Both the position numbers and the translations under genes were made by a program. Below the pieces are notes generated by a model. That model saw only the letters and a list, made by a program, of their open reading frames with translations, did not search any database and was not told the origin of the DNA. Positions 33,271-41,715 of a stretch of DNA of 64,000 nucleotides are shown one piece after another. Numbering within the stretch: the first letter of the stretch is position 1; the number at the start of each line of letters is the position of its first letter. The DNA is from Pseudomonas sp. Irchel s3h17 (lineage in GTDB: Bacteria; Pseudomonadota; Gammaproteobacteria; Pseudomonadales; Pseudomonadaceae): positions 186,001 to 250,000 of the forward strand of contig NZ_FYDL01000007.1 in the NCBI RefSeq assembly GCF_900187505.1, read 5' to 3'.

Positions 33271-34812
33271 ATGACTACCACGACTGGCCTGGGGGCTTTT
33301 TCCCAACGACGCATACTTGGCGCTCTTGCCGCGAGTCTGCTTTCGTTTTCCGTACAGGCCGCTACGCTGACCCGTGATAACGGTGCCTCGGTGGGTGATA
33401 ATCAGAACTCACAAACTGCGGGCACAGTCGGTCCGGTATTGCTGCAAGATGTTCAGTTGATCCAGAAGCTTCAGCGTTTCGACCGCGAACGTATCCCCGA
33501 GCGGGTAGTGCACGCTCGAGGAACCGGTGCCCATGGTACTTTCACCGTCACCGACGGCCTGAGTGATCTTACCAAGGCTAAGGTTTTCGCTGTGGGTGAG
33601 TCTACACCGGTGTTCGTGCGCTTCTCGGCAGTGGTGCATGGCAATCACTCACCGGAAACCCTGCGTGACCCACGGGGGTTCGCCACCAAGTTTTACACGG
33701 CGGATGGCAATTGGGATCTAGTGGGCAATAACTTCCCAACCTTCTTCATTCGGGATGCCATCAAGTTCCCGGACATGGTCCACGCGTTCAAACCTGATCC
33801 ACAAACCAATCTGGATGATGACTCACGCCGTTTCGATTTCTTCTCCCATGTACCGGAAGCTACCCGTACCTTGACCGAGCTGTATTCAAACTCGGGGACT
33901 CCGGCCAGTTACCGGGAAATGGACGGCAATGGAGTGCACGCCTACAAGTTGATTAATGCCAAAGGCGAAGTGCATTACGTGAAATTCCACTGGAAAAGTC
34001 TGCAGGGCATCAATAATCTTGATCCGAAACAGGTCACTGAAGTTCAAGGTCGTGATTACAGTCATATGACTAACGATCTGGTTGCCCATATCAAGAAGGG
34101 CGACTTCCCCAAATGGGATCTGTATGTTCAGGTATTGAACCCACAGGACCTGTCGACATTCGATTTCGACCCGCTGGATGCCACAAAAATCTGGCCGGGT
34201 GTGCCTGAGCGTAAAGTCGGTCAGATGGTCCTGAACCGCAATCCAGCCAACGTTTTCCAGCAAACCGAGCAGGTGGCCATGGCTCCGGCCAACCTGGTGC
34301 CAGGTATTGAACCGTCGGAAGACCGCCTGCTGCAAGGGCGGGTGTTCTCCTATGCGGATACGCAAATGTATCGCCTGGGCGCCAACGCTTTGCAACTGCC
34401 GATCAACGCGCCGAAAGTCGCTGTGAACAACGGTAATCAGGATGGCGCGATGAATACCGCCAGCACCGGTACCGGTGTGAACTACCAGCCGAGCCGCCTG
34501 ATGCCCCGTGAGGAGCTGCACGCCGCACGTTACAGCCAACTGGCGTTGTCGGGTAGCACCCAGCAAGCGAAGATCCAGCGCGAGCAGAACTTCAAGCAGG
34601 CGGGCGATCTGTATCGTTCTTTCACGACGAAGGAGCGTAAGGATCTGATCGAAAATTTCGGCGGTTCATTGGCCAATACCGATGACGAGAGCAAACACAT
34701 CATGCTGTCGTTCCTCTATAAGGCAGATCCGGAATACGGCACCGGTGTGACCAAGGTCGCCAAGGGCGACCTGGCTCGAGTCAAGGCTCTGGCAACCAAG
34801 CTGACTGACTGA
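33271..34812 (+). CDS. katB: catalase, exported KatB type (513 aa)
   Basis: This monofunctional heme catalase has the catalytic His in ERVVHARGTGAHG (near residue 80), Asn in NNFPTFFIRDAIKFPD and heme-ligand Tyr in RVFSYADTQMYRLG (near 365). A signal peptide (about residues 1-30, ILGALAASLLSFSVQA) points to periplasmic export, as known for P. aeruginosa KatB, and the 513-residue length agrees. The ATG at 33271 was chosen for its GAGGAACTCCA ribosome site. The ankB gene follows 70 bp later as in P. aeruginosa, where the pair is peroxide-induced through OxyR. I could not pick out a convincing OxyR site by eye. Confidence 0.93.
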   Translation: MTTTTGLGAFSQRRILGALAASLLSFSVQAATLTRDNGASVGDNQNSQTAGTVGPVLLQDVQLIQKLQRFDRERIPERVVHARGTGAHGTFTVTDGLSDLTKAKVFAVGESTPVFVRFSAVVHGNHSPETLRDPRGFATKFYTADGNWDLVGNNFPTFFIRDAIKFPDMVHAFKPDPQTNLDDDSRRFDFFSHVPEATRTLTELYSNSGTPASYREMDGNGVHAYKLINAKGEVHYVKFHWKSLQGINNLDPKQVTEVQGRDYSHMTNDLVAHIKKGDFPKWDLYVQVLNPQDLSTFDFDPLDATKIWPGVPERKVGQMVLNRNPANVFQQTEQVAMAPANLVPGIEPSEDRLLQGRVFSYADTQMYRLGANALQLPINAPKVAVNNGNQDGAMNTASTGTGVNYQPSRLMPREELHAARYSQLALSGSTQQAKIQREQNFKQAGDLYRSFTTKERKDLIENFGGSLANTDDESKHIMLSFLYKADPEYGTGVTKVAKGDLARVKALATKLTD

Positions 34813-34882
34813 TCGCATCGTACTCAATCCGACGCCATGCCGTGGTGGGCATGACGTCGTTCCGAGACAGAGGAATCACTTC

Positions 34883-35443
34883 ATGCGCATGTATGTTTCG
34901 CTGTTTTTAGCCTGTTGGTCGCTGGGCGCTTATGCCGGGGCGGGTGCTGAACGGGGGGTGCCAACGAATCCGGTCGTCATGAAGGCGCAGTTACAGGCTT
35001 ACTATTTCGACGCCGCACGCCGGGGCGACGTCGAGATGCTCAACACCTTTATAGCGGCGGGCTACTCCCTCGATACGCAGGACGATAAGGGCTACACCGC
35101 GTTGATTCTGGCCGCTTATCACGGTCAGGCCCAAGCGGTCGAGCAATTGTTGGCGGCGGGTGCGGATGCCTGTGCTCAGGATAAAAGAGGTAATACCGCT
35201 CTGATGGGGAGCATCTTCAAGGGCGAGATGAAAATCGCCCGGCGCTTGCTTGCGACTGATTGCAGCCCGGATCAGCGCAACGGTGCTGGCCAGACCGCCG
35301 CCATGTACGCCGGATTGTTTAAGCGGGTGGAATTGCTGGATGCCCTGGTGAGCAAAGGTGCTGACTTGAATACCGAGGACCCTTTGGGCAATAGCGCTGC
35401 GCGCTTGGTCGAGGGTGAAATCCGTACGGCCGTACCTCATTGA
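34883..35443 (+). CDS. ankB: ankyrin-repeat protein AnkB, exported (186 aa)
   Basis: It has a signal peptide (MRMYVSLFLACWSLGAYAGA) followed by four to five ankyrin repeats, for example DDKGYTALILAAYHGQAQAVEQLLAAG and DKRGNTALMGSIFKGEMKIARRLLA. It lies downstream of katB, matching the katB-ankB pair in which AnkB supports full catalase activity in the periplasm. Its start follows CAGAGGAATCACTTC. Confidence 0.9.
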   Translation: MRMYVSLFLACWSLGAYAGAGAERGVPTNPVVMKAQLQAYYFDAARRGDVEMLNTFIAAGYSLDTQDDKGYTALILAAYHGQAQAVEQLLAAGADACAQDKRGNTALMGSIFKGEMKIARRLLATDCSPDQRNGAGQTAAMYAGLFKRVELLDALVSKGADLNTEDPLGNSAARLVEGEIRTAVPH

Positions 35444-35470
35444 TCGCGCCGCAGCTGTGCTCTGGGAAAA

Positions 35471-35499
35471 CCCCTACAAGATAGGGGGCTGTTTCCTAC
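35471..35499 (+). promoter_or_regulatory. inverted CCCCTA/TAGGGG and a TTTCCTAC half-site before the rocR-like gene
   Basis: CCCCTA (35471-35476) and TAGGGG (35482-35487) are an inverted pair, followed by TTTCCTAC at 35492-35499. TTTCCTA is the heptamer bound by BvgA-class response regulators. The first pair could also be the ankB terminator. Confidence 0.4.
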
Positions 35500-35565
35500 G
35501 GCGAACGTACTTCTTTTTAACCAGTATTCAACGCTTCCTGGAACTAGTAGAGCGATTGACCAAAA

Positions 35566-36750
35566 ATGAAATACCCGAGGGTTCTGGTGCTGGATGACTA
35601 CGCGTTTACGCGCAGAATCCATGTAATGATGCTCCGGCGATTGGGCGTGACAGATATCCTTCAAGCGACTGATGCCAGGCAGGCATTGCGTGAGTTAGAG
35701 ACCTCCGGTGGCGTTGATATCGTGTTGTGTGACTTGGCTGGCAGAGACCTTGATCATCTGGAGTTTCTTCAACAGGCGGCGAGAACAGGAATGGTCCGGG
35801 CCGTAGCGCTATGCGGCACCTTGCAGCCTACGGTGAGTCGTGCACTTGAGAGAACGGCGCTTTTAGTCGGCCTGGAGCTGCTCGGGGTCATGAGCCAACC
35901 CATGCAGATGCGCCCCTTGCATCGGATAATTCAGCAATACCGGCAACGCTGGGGGGAATCGAAGGTAGAGCCCGAGAAGTCGAAACAAGCACCTTGCGCC
36001 TATGATATCCGCAGGGGATTGGCGCAAGGTGAGTTCCAGACTTGGTATCAGCCCAAGCTCACTTTGCGCGAGGGCACCTTTACAGGCGTCGAGGCGCTGG
36101 TCCGTTGGGAACATCCGACGCGGGGCTTGTTGTTGCCTCGTGATTTTCTGGCCGAGGTGTTGGCACACAACCTGATTGACGAAATGTTCGAGCAGGTTCT
36201 GGAGCAGGGCCTGAGCTTTTTAAGCGACGTGCGCAGGCAAAACACGAATGTCGATATCGCGTTCAATCTGCATGCCTCGCAGCTGGCCTCGGACGATTTG
36301 GCTGATTACATACAGTACGCCCTTAAGCGATATGAACTTCCAGGCTCGTTATTGATTTTCGAGGTGGCGGAAAGCGATCTGCTTGATCTGGATCCCAAGG
36401 CGCGGGACAACCTTTTGCGCTTGCGTATGCTCGGTTGTGGTCTGGCAATTGACGATTTCGGGTTGGGGGCTTCTTCACTGCAACTGCTCTGCCATCTCCC
36501 TTTCAGCCAGATAAAACTTGATAAGAAATTTGTAAATACCCTCCATCACCCCTTCAGTAAAACCATGGTGACCAGCACGCTGGCGCTGGCTCAGTCGCTG
36601 AACATGAGCCTGGTCATCGAAGGCATCGGCAGCAAATGGGTTCGAGACTCATTGGTGCAAATGGGCTGCGAAGAGGGGCAGGGGTTTTTCCTGGGACGTC
36701 CGATGTACGCCAAGGGACTTCGAAACTGGCTGCGCGAAAGACTCCAGTAA
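35566..36750 (+). CDS. rocR: RocR-like response regulator with EAL phosphodiesterase domain (394 aa)
   Basis: The N-terminal receiver domain has Asp10-Asp11 and phosphoacceptor Asp56 (VLCDLAG). The C-terminal EAL domain has E176-A-L, Asn234, Glu266, Asp296-Asp297 (AIDDFGLG) and Lys317, all at nearly RocR numbering. It would hydrolyse c-di-GMP to pGpG and antagonise RocA1 signalling. One oddity is that the EGVE motif reads EGIG (Glu352 present, the second Glu replaced by Gly355), which might lower activity. It precedes the rocA1- and rocS1-like genes, the same three-gene set as P. aeruginosa sadRAS/rocRAS1. The symbol is by analogy. Confidence 0.82.
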   Translation: MKYPRVLVLDDYAFTRRIHVMMLRRLGVTDILQATDARQALRELETSGGVDIVLCDLAGRDLDHLEFLQQAARTGMVRAVALCGTLQPTVSRALERTALLVGLELLGVMSQPMQMRPLHRIIQQYRQRWGESKVEPEKSKQAPCAYDIRRGLAQGEFQTWYQPKLTLREGTFTGVEALVRWEHPTRGLLLPRDFLAEVLAHNLIDEMFEQVLEQGLSFLSDVRRQNTNVDIAFNLHASQLASDDLADYIQYALKRYELPGSLLIFEVAESDLLDLDPKARDNLLRLRMLGCGLAIDDFGLGASSLQLLCHLPFSQIKLDKKFVNTLHHPFSKTMVTSTLALAQSLNMSLVIEGIGSKWVRDSLVQMGCEEGQGFFLGRPMYAKGLRNWLRERLQ

Positions 36751-36887
36751 ATGAATTGTAACAAGCGCTAATGATAGCCTCACACCTGCCGATCATAGAG
36801 AGGTAGTGAAGCTGTCTGTTGGCTTGGATGTGGGTGTTCAAATCACCCATTGCGCCGTGGTTATCTTGGGGGTCAACAGGGACTAAT

Positions 36888-37514
36888 ATGTTAAAAGTAA
36901 TCGTTGTAGATGATCATCCTTTTATACGTTCGTCAGTCAAAATGCTGCTGGCGCATGAAGGTTTTGAAGTCGTCGCGGAAACCGATAATGGCGTCGATGC
37001 CGTTCAACTGATTATTGAGCATAAACCCGACATAGTTGTGCTTGATATCACTATCCCGAAGCTAGACGGTCTGGAAGTTATTCGACGTATTCGAGCGTTG
37101 CAGGTCTCCACCAGGATCATGGTATTAACCTCGTTGTCTGCACGATTTTATTCTATGAGGTGTATGAGTGCCGGTGCGGCGGGTTACATCTCCAAAACCG
37201 ATGGTCTTGATGAGCTGGCCAGGGGCGTCAAGGTCATTATGTCCGGTTATAGCTATTTTCCAGACTTGCAGGCCATTTCTGTTCGTCGCAGTGATGGAAG
37301 TGCAACCGATGACGAGCTGATTGATTCTCTCTCGAATAGAGAGCTGGCAATTCTTAAGCAACTGGCAAATGGGCTCAGTAATAAAGAAATTGGTGACATT
37401 ATGCTCTTGAGTAACAAGACCGTCAGTACTTACAAGGCTCGGCTGATCGAGAAGCTCAATGTGACGTCAGTGGTGTATCTCGCCGATTTCGCCAAACGCA
37501 ATGATCTGCTCTAA
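36888..37514 (+). CDS. rocA1: RocA1-like response regulator, REC-LuxR HTH (208 aa)
   Basis: The receiver domain has Asp8-Asp9, phosphoacceptor Asp53 (VVLDITIP), Thr81 and Lys103 (YISKTDG). The C-terminal LuxR-type HTH is LSNRELAILKQLANGLSNKE followed by IGDIMLLSNKTVSTYKARL. This is the BvgA/EvgA/RocA1 class. The start at 36888 follows CAGGGACTAAT and removes 23 unlikely N-terminal residues. Its stop abuts the sensor kinase ATG. It is expected to be phosphorylated by the next gene's product and to bind TTTCCTA-type heptamers. Confidence 0.85.
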   Translation: MLKVIVVDDHPFIRSSVKMLLAHEGFEVVAETDNGVDAVQLIIEHKPDIVVLDITIPKLDGLEVIRRIRALQVSTRIMVLTSLSARFYSMRCMSAGAAGYISKTDGLDELARGVKVIMSGYSYFPDLQAISVRRSDGSATDDELIDSLSNRELAILKQLANGLSNKEIGDIMLLSNKTVSTYKARLIEKLNVTSVVYLADFAKRNDLL

Positions 37515-40500
37515 ATGATGAAGTCCCTTTCATTCTGTCTGTCGGTGGTCGTGCTGGTTATTGCGGCCAATTTCAGCTCTCCCGTAATGGCAGAGCCAAG
37601 CACGCTGAGCTTGTTGAGCCGATCGAGCGTCAACGGTGCTTACCACGTAACGCTCGATGGGAGAGATTGGCGTTGGTTGCGCGGCAAGGGCGTATTGGTA
37701 TTGGGTGCCTCCGCTCCTGATTACGCGGCGTTCGATATGACGAACAATAATGATCAGATGGAAGGGGTGACGGTTGACTATGCGCAGTTGGTTGCCGAGC
37801 TTTTGGGGGTCAGGGTTGAAATTCGCCGGTATGCCAATCGCGGCGAGGTTTTAGACGCGGTCAGAAAAGGAGAAGTGGATTTTGTCGGGACGGCCAATGA
37901 GTTCGAGACGCAGTCTCCGAACATAGTGCTCAGTCATCCCTATGCCAATGACAAACCCACATTGATCACCCGCAAGGGTGACAGCGGTGATTTGCCGGTT
38001 GACCTGCAAGGCAAGACCATTGCCATGCTTTACCACTACATTTCTCCCGATACCGTACGGGCTTTTTACCCTAATGCGACCTTGCAAGTTTATCCCTCGA
38101 TGCTGAGCGCCATTGGTGCTGTTGCGTTTGGCCAGGCGGATGTTTATCTTGGCGATTCTGTCAGCGCCAATTATCTGATCAATAATAACTTTATTAGCAA
38201 TGTCGAGTTGGCGGACTTCTCCCGCATGGAGGTTCGCGATTTCAGTTTTGCAATGAATAACGCAAACCGAACCCTGATTCGTGTCGTCAATGCGGCGATC
38301 AACGCGATTCCCGTGAGTGCTCGCATGGAAATCATGAACCGTTGGGGGGCGGGCGGGGAGAGCATGCCAGGTAAACAGCGCCTGAATTTTAGTGGCAGTG
38401 AGCAGCGATGGCTGGATGAGCATCCGAGTGTACGGGTCAATGTAGTGGATGGTTATCCGCCTTTGTCATTCTTCAACAAAAATGGCGAGTTTGTAGGTAT
38501 TGCCAGTGATGTGTTGAGCAAAGTATCGCTCCGCACAGGGTTGAAGTTTGATATTCGGGTAATGCCGGCGGTTTCTGCGATGGTAGAAAATGTTGGCAAC
38601 AATGATTCTGAATTCATAGCAACGCTCACTCCGAGTTCGGAGCGCGAGCGTATGCTGCATTTCACACGACCTTACTTGACTTCGCCCTATGTGCTGATAG
38701 CCAAAGCGAATGCCGACATCTCTTTTTCGCTGGAAAAACTGGCGGGCAAGCGCTTGGCGCTGAGTCGCAATAATGACATGCACGAATGGCTGACGAGCAA
38801 CGTTCCAAACATCCAACTAGTGGATGCTGACGACTCGGAACACGCGATGAGTATGGTCGTACGCGGGGAGGCTGACGCCATGGTGGGTCCGCTGATCGTC
38901 AGCAATTACACGGTCAATCATCGCTTTGACGGACAGTTGCGAGTCGTCAGCACCATCGGTAACGACCTCGCGCGCATGGCCTTCGCGACAAGCCGTGGAG
39001 CGTTGGAACTCCACTCCATTCTCGACAAGGCACTGTTGAGCATCCCGCCCGAGGAAATGGATGAGGTCACGAATCGCTGGCGTAACGACGTGATGATCGA
39101 AGACAGCTATTGGACGCGTAACAGAACGCTCTTCATCCAGGCTATTTGTGGGGTTCTGGTGCTGTTGGTGCTGGCGTTGGTATGGATTGCCTATATGAAG
39201 ATGGCGTTGCGTAGGCGCGATGAGGCTGAGCGTGCACTCAACGAGCAACTGGAATTCATGCGGGTCTTGATCGATGGTACACCCCATCCGATTTATGTCC
39301 GGGACCGGAATGGGGTTTTGCTGATTTGCAACTCCAGTTACCTCAAGGCCTTTGGGGTAGAGCGCGAGGCGGTGATTGGCAAGGCAACAGTGAAGTTGCT
39401 CTACCCCGAGGACGCGAGGAGTTACGAGGAGGAGTTCCAGCGGATCATCAGCAAGGGCTCGCCTATGGTTCGAGACCGTGAAATAACGATGCAGGATGGC
39501 CGTAAACTGGAGATTTATCACTGGATGCTGCCGTATCGCGACAGTCAGGGCGAAGTGGGCGGTGTGATTGCAGGATGGATTGACATCAGCGAGCGCCAGG
39601 CACTTGTTGGGCAATTGCGTGAGGCGAAGGCGGTCGCCGACGAGGCCAAGGAGCGTGCCGATGATGCCAATCGTGCCAAAAGTCTGTTTTTGGCCACGAT
39701 GAGCCATGAAATCCGCACGCCCATGAATGCAATCATCGGCATGCTTGAGCTTGCGATGAAAAAGGCTGATCAAGGCGTGACGGACCGGTTTGCGATTGAG
39801 GTAGCGTCTGGCGCTGCTCGTGGCCTGCTGGACCTGATCGGCGATATTCTGGACATTGCCCGAATCGAGTCCGGGCGTTTGTCCCTGTCGCCAGAGCGGG
39901 CCAATTTACGTGAGCTTCTGGAGTCGGTATTGCGGGTGTTCGAAGGTGTCGCCCGGCAAAAGCGTCTGAGCCTGCTACTGGATCTGGACTTCCAAATGCA
40001 GAGTGATGTGCTCATTGACCCTTTACGCTTCAAACAGATTGTTTCCAACCTGCTGAGTAACGCGATCAAGTTCACCCAGGACGGCCAGGTGCGACTGAGC
40101 ATGCAGGCACGCCCCGCCAAAAATCCACAGTTCATGACCGTGGTCCTTGTCATTGAAGACACCGGTATTGGCATCTCGGATGAAGACCAGCAGAGTTTGT
40201 TCAGCCCGTTTACCCAAGCGAGTAATAACACCCAGTCCGGGCGCAGTGGTTCAGGGTTGGGGTTGGTGATCAGTCGGACGCTGTGCGAAATGATGGGCGG
40301 GCGTTTGCTCATGAGCAGCGTTTTCGGCAAGGGTACAAAGGTTGAAGTACACATGAATTTGCCGACACTGGAACCATTGGCTGAACTGCCCGGGATAACG
40401 CCGCTCGAAATTGCCCCACAGCACCATGTGCTGAATGTGTTGGTTATCGATGACTATCCCGCCAATCGTCTTCTGATGTCTCAGCAACTAAGCCACCTCG

Positions 40501-41168
40501 GACACCGGGTGAGTGATGCCGAAGATGGCGGGCGTGGCCTGCAAGCCTGGCGCAATCAATGCTTCGATGTGGTGATCACCGACTGCAACATGCCGGTGAT
40601 GAACGGCTACCAGTTGACTCATGCCATTCGTGAAGAGGAGCGCGCCAAAGGCCTCGTACCGTGTTTGATCCTGGGGTTTACCGCAAACGCCCAACAGGAA
40701 GAGCGGATCCGCTGCATCGAGGCAGGCATGGACGATTGTCTGTTCAAGCCCATCGGGCTGGAGGAGTTGAAGGCGTGCCTGGATGCCGTAGTGCCTGTGG
40801 TGCGCAGCGAGGTGGAGACCTCCGTGCAGAGGAGCAATGAGATTGACCTGGGCAGCCTCAAGCAACTGACTCGGGGAGATAAAGCGGCGATCAACAGCCT
40901 GATTGATGAACTGTCCACCGCGAATCAAGAGGACATGGCGCGGTTGATTCGGTTGTTCACCAAGCACGACCTCAAAGCATTGTCTGACCTGGCTCACCGG
41001 GTGAAGGGGGGCGCGCGCATCATCAAGGCTCAACGACTGATCCAGTGCTGCGAGCATCTTGAAGCGGTCTGCGCTGGCCGAGACGACTCCCAATTGGCTG
41101 GGGTGGTGGATGCATTGCAACAGGAGATGGAGCAACTGGCCGACGAACTGAGCCTCAATCTGGCTTAA
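37515..41168 (+). CDS. rocS1: RocS1/BvgS-type unorthodox hybrid sensor kinase (1217 aa)
   Basis: The domain order is signal peptide, two periplasmic SBP_bac_3 (Venus-flytrap) domains (about residues 50-280 and 300-520), TM at about 538-560 (AICGVLVLLVLALVWIAYM), PAS (about 575-695), HisKA with His731 (TMSHEIRTPMNAIIGM), HATPase (NLLSNAIKFT; GSGLGLVISRTL), receiver with Asp1023 (VVITDCNMP) and Hpt with His1161 (LAHRVKGGA). This is the BvgS/EvgS/RocS1 arrangement with a four-step phosphorelay. The ATG directly follows the TAA of the response-regulator gene, with a second ATG at 37518, and translation is probably coupled. It likely senses a periplasmic signal controlling surface attachment. Confidence 0.9.
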   Translation: MMKSLSFCLSVVVLVIAANFSSPVMAEPSTLSLLSRSSVNGAYHVTLDGRDWRWLRGKGVLVLGASAPDYAAFDMTNNNDQMEGVTVDYAQLVAELLGVRVEIRRYANRGEVLDAVRKGEVDFVGTANEFETQSPNIVLSHPYANDKPTLITRKGDSGDLPVDLQGKTIAMLYHYISPDTVRAFYPNATLQVYPSMLSAIGAVAFGQADVYLGDSVSANYLINNNFISNVELADFSRMEVRDFSFAMNNANRTLIRVVNAAINAIPVSARMEIMNRWGAGGESMPGKQRLNFSGSEQRWLDEHPSVRVNVVDGYPPLSFFNKNGEFVGIASDVLSKVSLRTGLKFDIRVMPAVSAMVENVGNNDSEFIATLTPSSERERMLHFTRPYLTSPYVLIAKANADISFSLEKLAGKRLALSRNNDMHEWLTSNVPNIQLVDADDSEHAMSMVVRGEADAMVGPLIVSNYTVNHRFDGQLRVVSTIGNDLARMAFATSRGALELHSILDKALLSIPPEEMDEVTNRWRNDVMIEDSYWTRNRTLFIQAICGVLVLLVLALVWIAYMKMALRRRDEAERALNEQLEFMRVLIDGTPHPIYVRDRNGVLLICNSSYLKAFGVEREAVIGKATVKLLYPEDARSYEEEFQRIISKGSPMVRDREITMQDGRKLEIYHWMLPYRDSQGEVGGVIAGWIDISERQALVGQLREAKAVADEAKERADDANRAKSLFLATMSHEIRTPMNAIIGMLELAMKKADQGVTDRFAIEVASGAARGLLDLIGDILDIARIESGRLSLSPERANLRELLESVLRVFEGVARQKRLSLLLDLDFQMQSDVLIDPLRFKQIVSNLLSNAIKFTQDGQVRLSMQARPAKNPQFMTVVLVIEDTGIGISDEDQQSLFSPFTQASNNTQSGRSGSGLGLVISRTLCEMMGGRLLMSSVFGKGTKVEVHMNLPTLEPLAELPGITPLEIAPQHHVLNVLVIDDYPANRLLMSQQLSHLGHRVSDAEDGGRGLQAWRNQCFDVVITDCNMPVMNGYQLTHAIREEERAKGLVPCLILGFTANAQQEERIRCIEAGMDDCLFKPIGLEELKACLDAVVPVVRSEVETSVQRSNEIDLGSLKQLTRGDKAAINSLIDELSTANQEDMARLIRLFTKHDLKALSDLAHRVKGGARIIKAQRLIQCCEHLEAVCAGRDDSQLAGVVDALQQEMEQLADELSLNLA

Positions 41169-41519
41169 GCGTAGAGGCCGGCAGGTCAGTCGTTTTAAAA
41201 GGGACCGAAAACCAGTCACGGCATAAACCGGCTTTATGCCGGACCCGACAGGAAAAACCAGAATGAAATCCTTTTGTCCCAGAGGGTAGAGCGGATTCGA
41301 GAGGGGGTGGTCGGTCGTTATGGTACTTCCTTGTGTCAACCACTTGTAAAGCTTGCGGTGATGGTCGTTTGGCGAAGCATGAATGGTTAAGCGAGCCTGA
41401 GAGGTAAACCGGTGACCGTTGTAAATTTCACCCTCGATAGAGTTATCCCGGCAGGGCGTTAGTTTAGACGGAAACTACTCGTGGATACCCGAATTCGTCG
41501 CCAAATAAAGCGTTGAGAA

Positions 41520-41649
41520 TGTAGGGCAAAAGCCAATTGCTTGTAGGAAATTTCCTGCTCGAGTGGCGTGAGTTAGCAGTGTGTAAAAATATGCTTGTAA
41601 GGAAAGAGCGCTGGGAAGTTTCCTACATTAAATTTGAATAAACCTACAT
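41520..41649 (+). promoter_or_regulatory. cluster of TGTAGGAA/TTTCCTACA half-sites upstream of the adhesin gene
   Basis: Half-sites are TGTAGGGCAA (41520), TTGTAGGAA (41541), TTGTAAGGAAA (41595), TTTCCTACA (41619-41627) and CCTACAT (41643). AGGAAATTTCCT at 41545-41556 is a perfect 12-bp palindrome. BvgA and EvgA recognise closely similar elements (TTTCCTA, TTCYTACA), and RocA1 is of the same class. The rest of the 547-bp gap 41169-41715 has no gene. Confidence 0.6.
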
Positions 41650-41715
41650 AAAGTTGCCGCACCTCGGGTAGTTCATCTGGGGTCCCTCGGCCCACTTGAG
41701 TAGGACTTATACATA

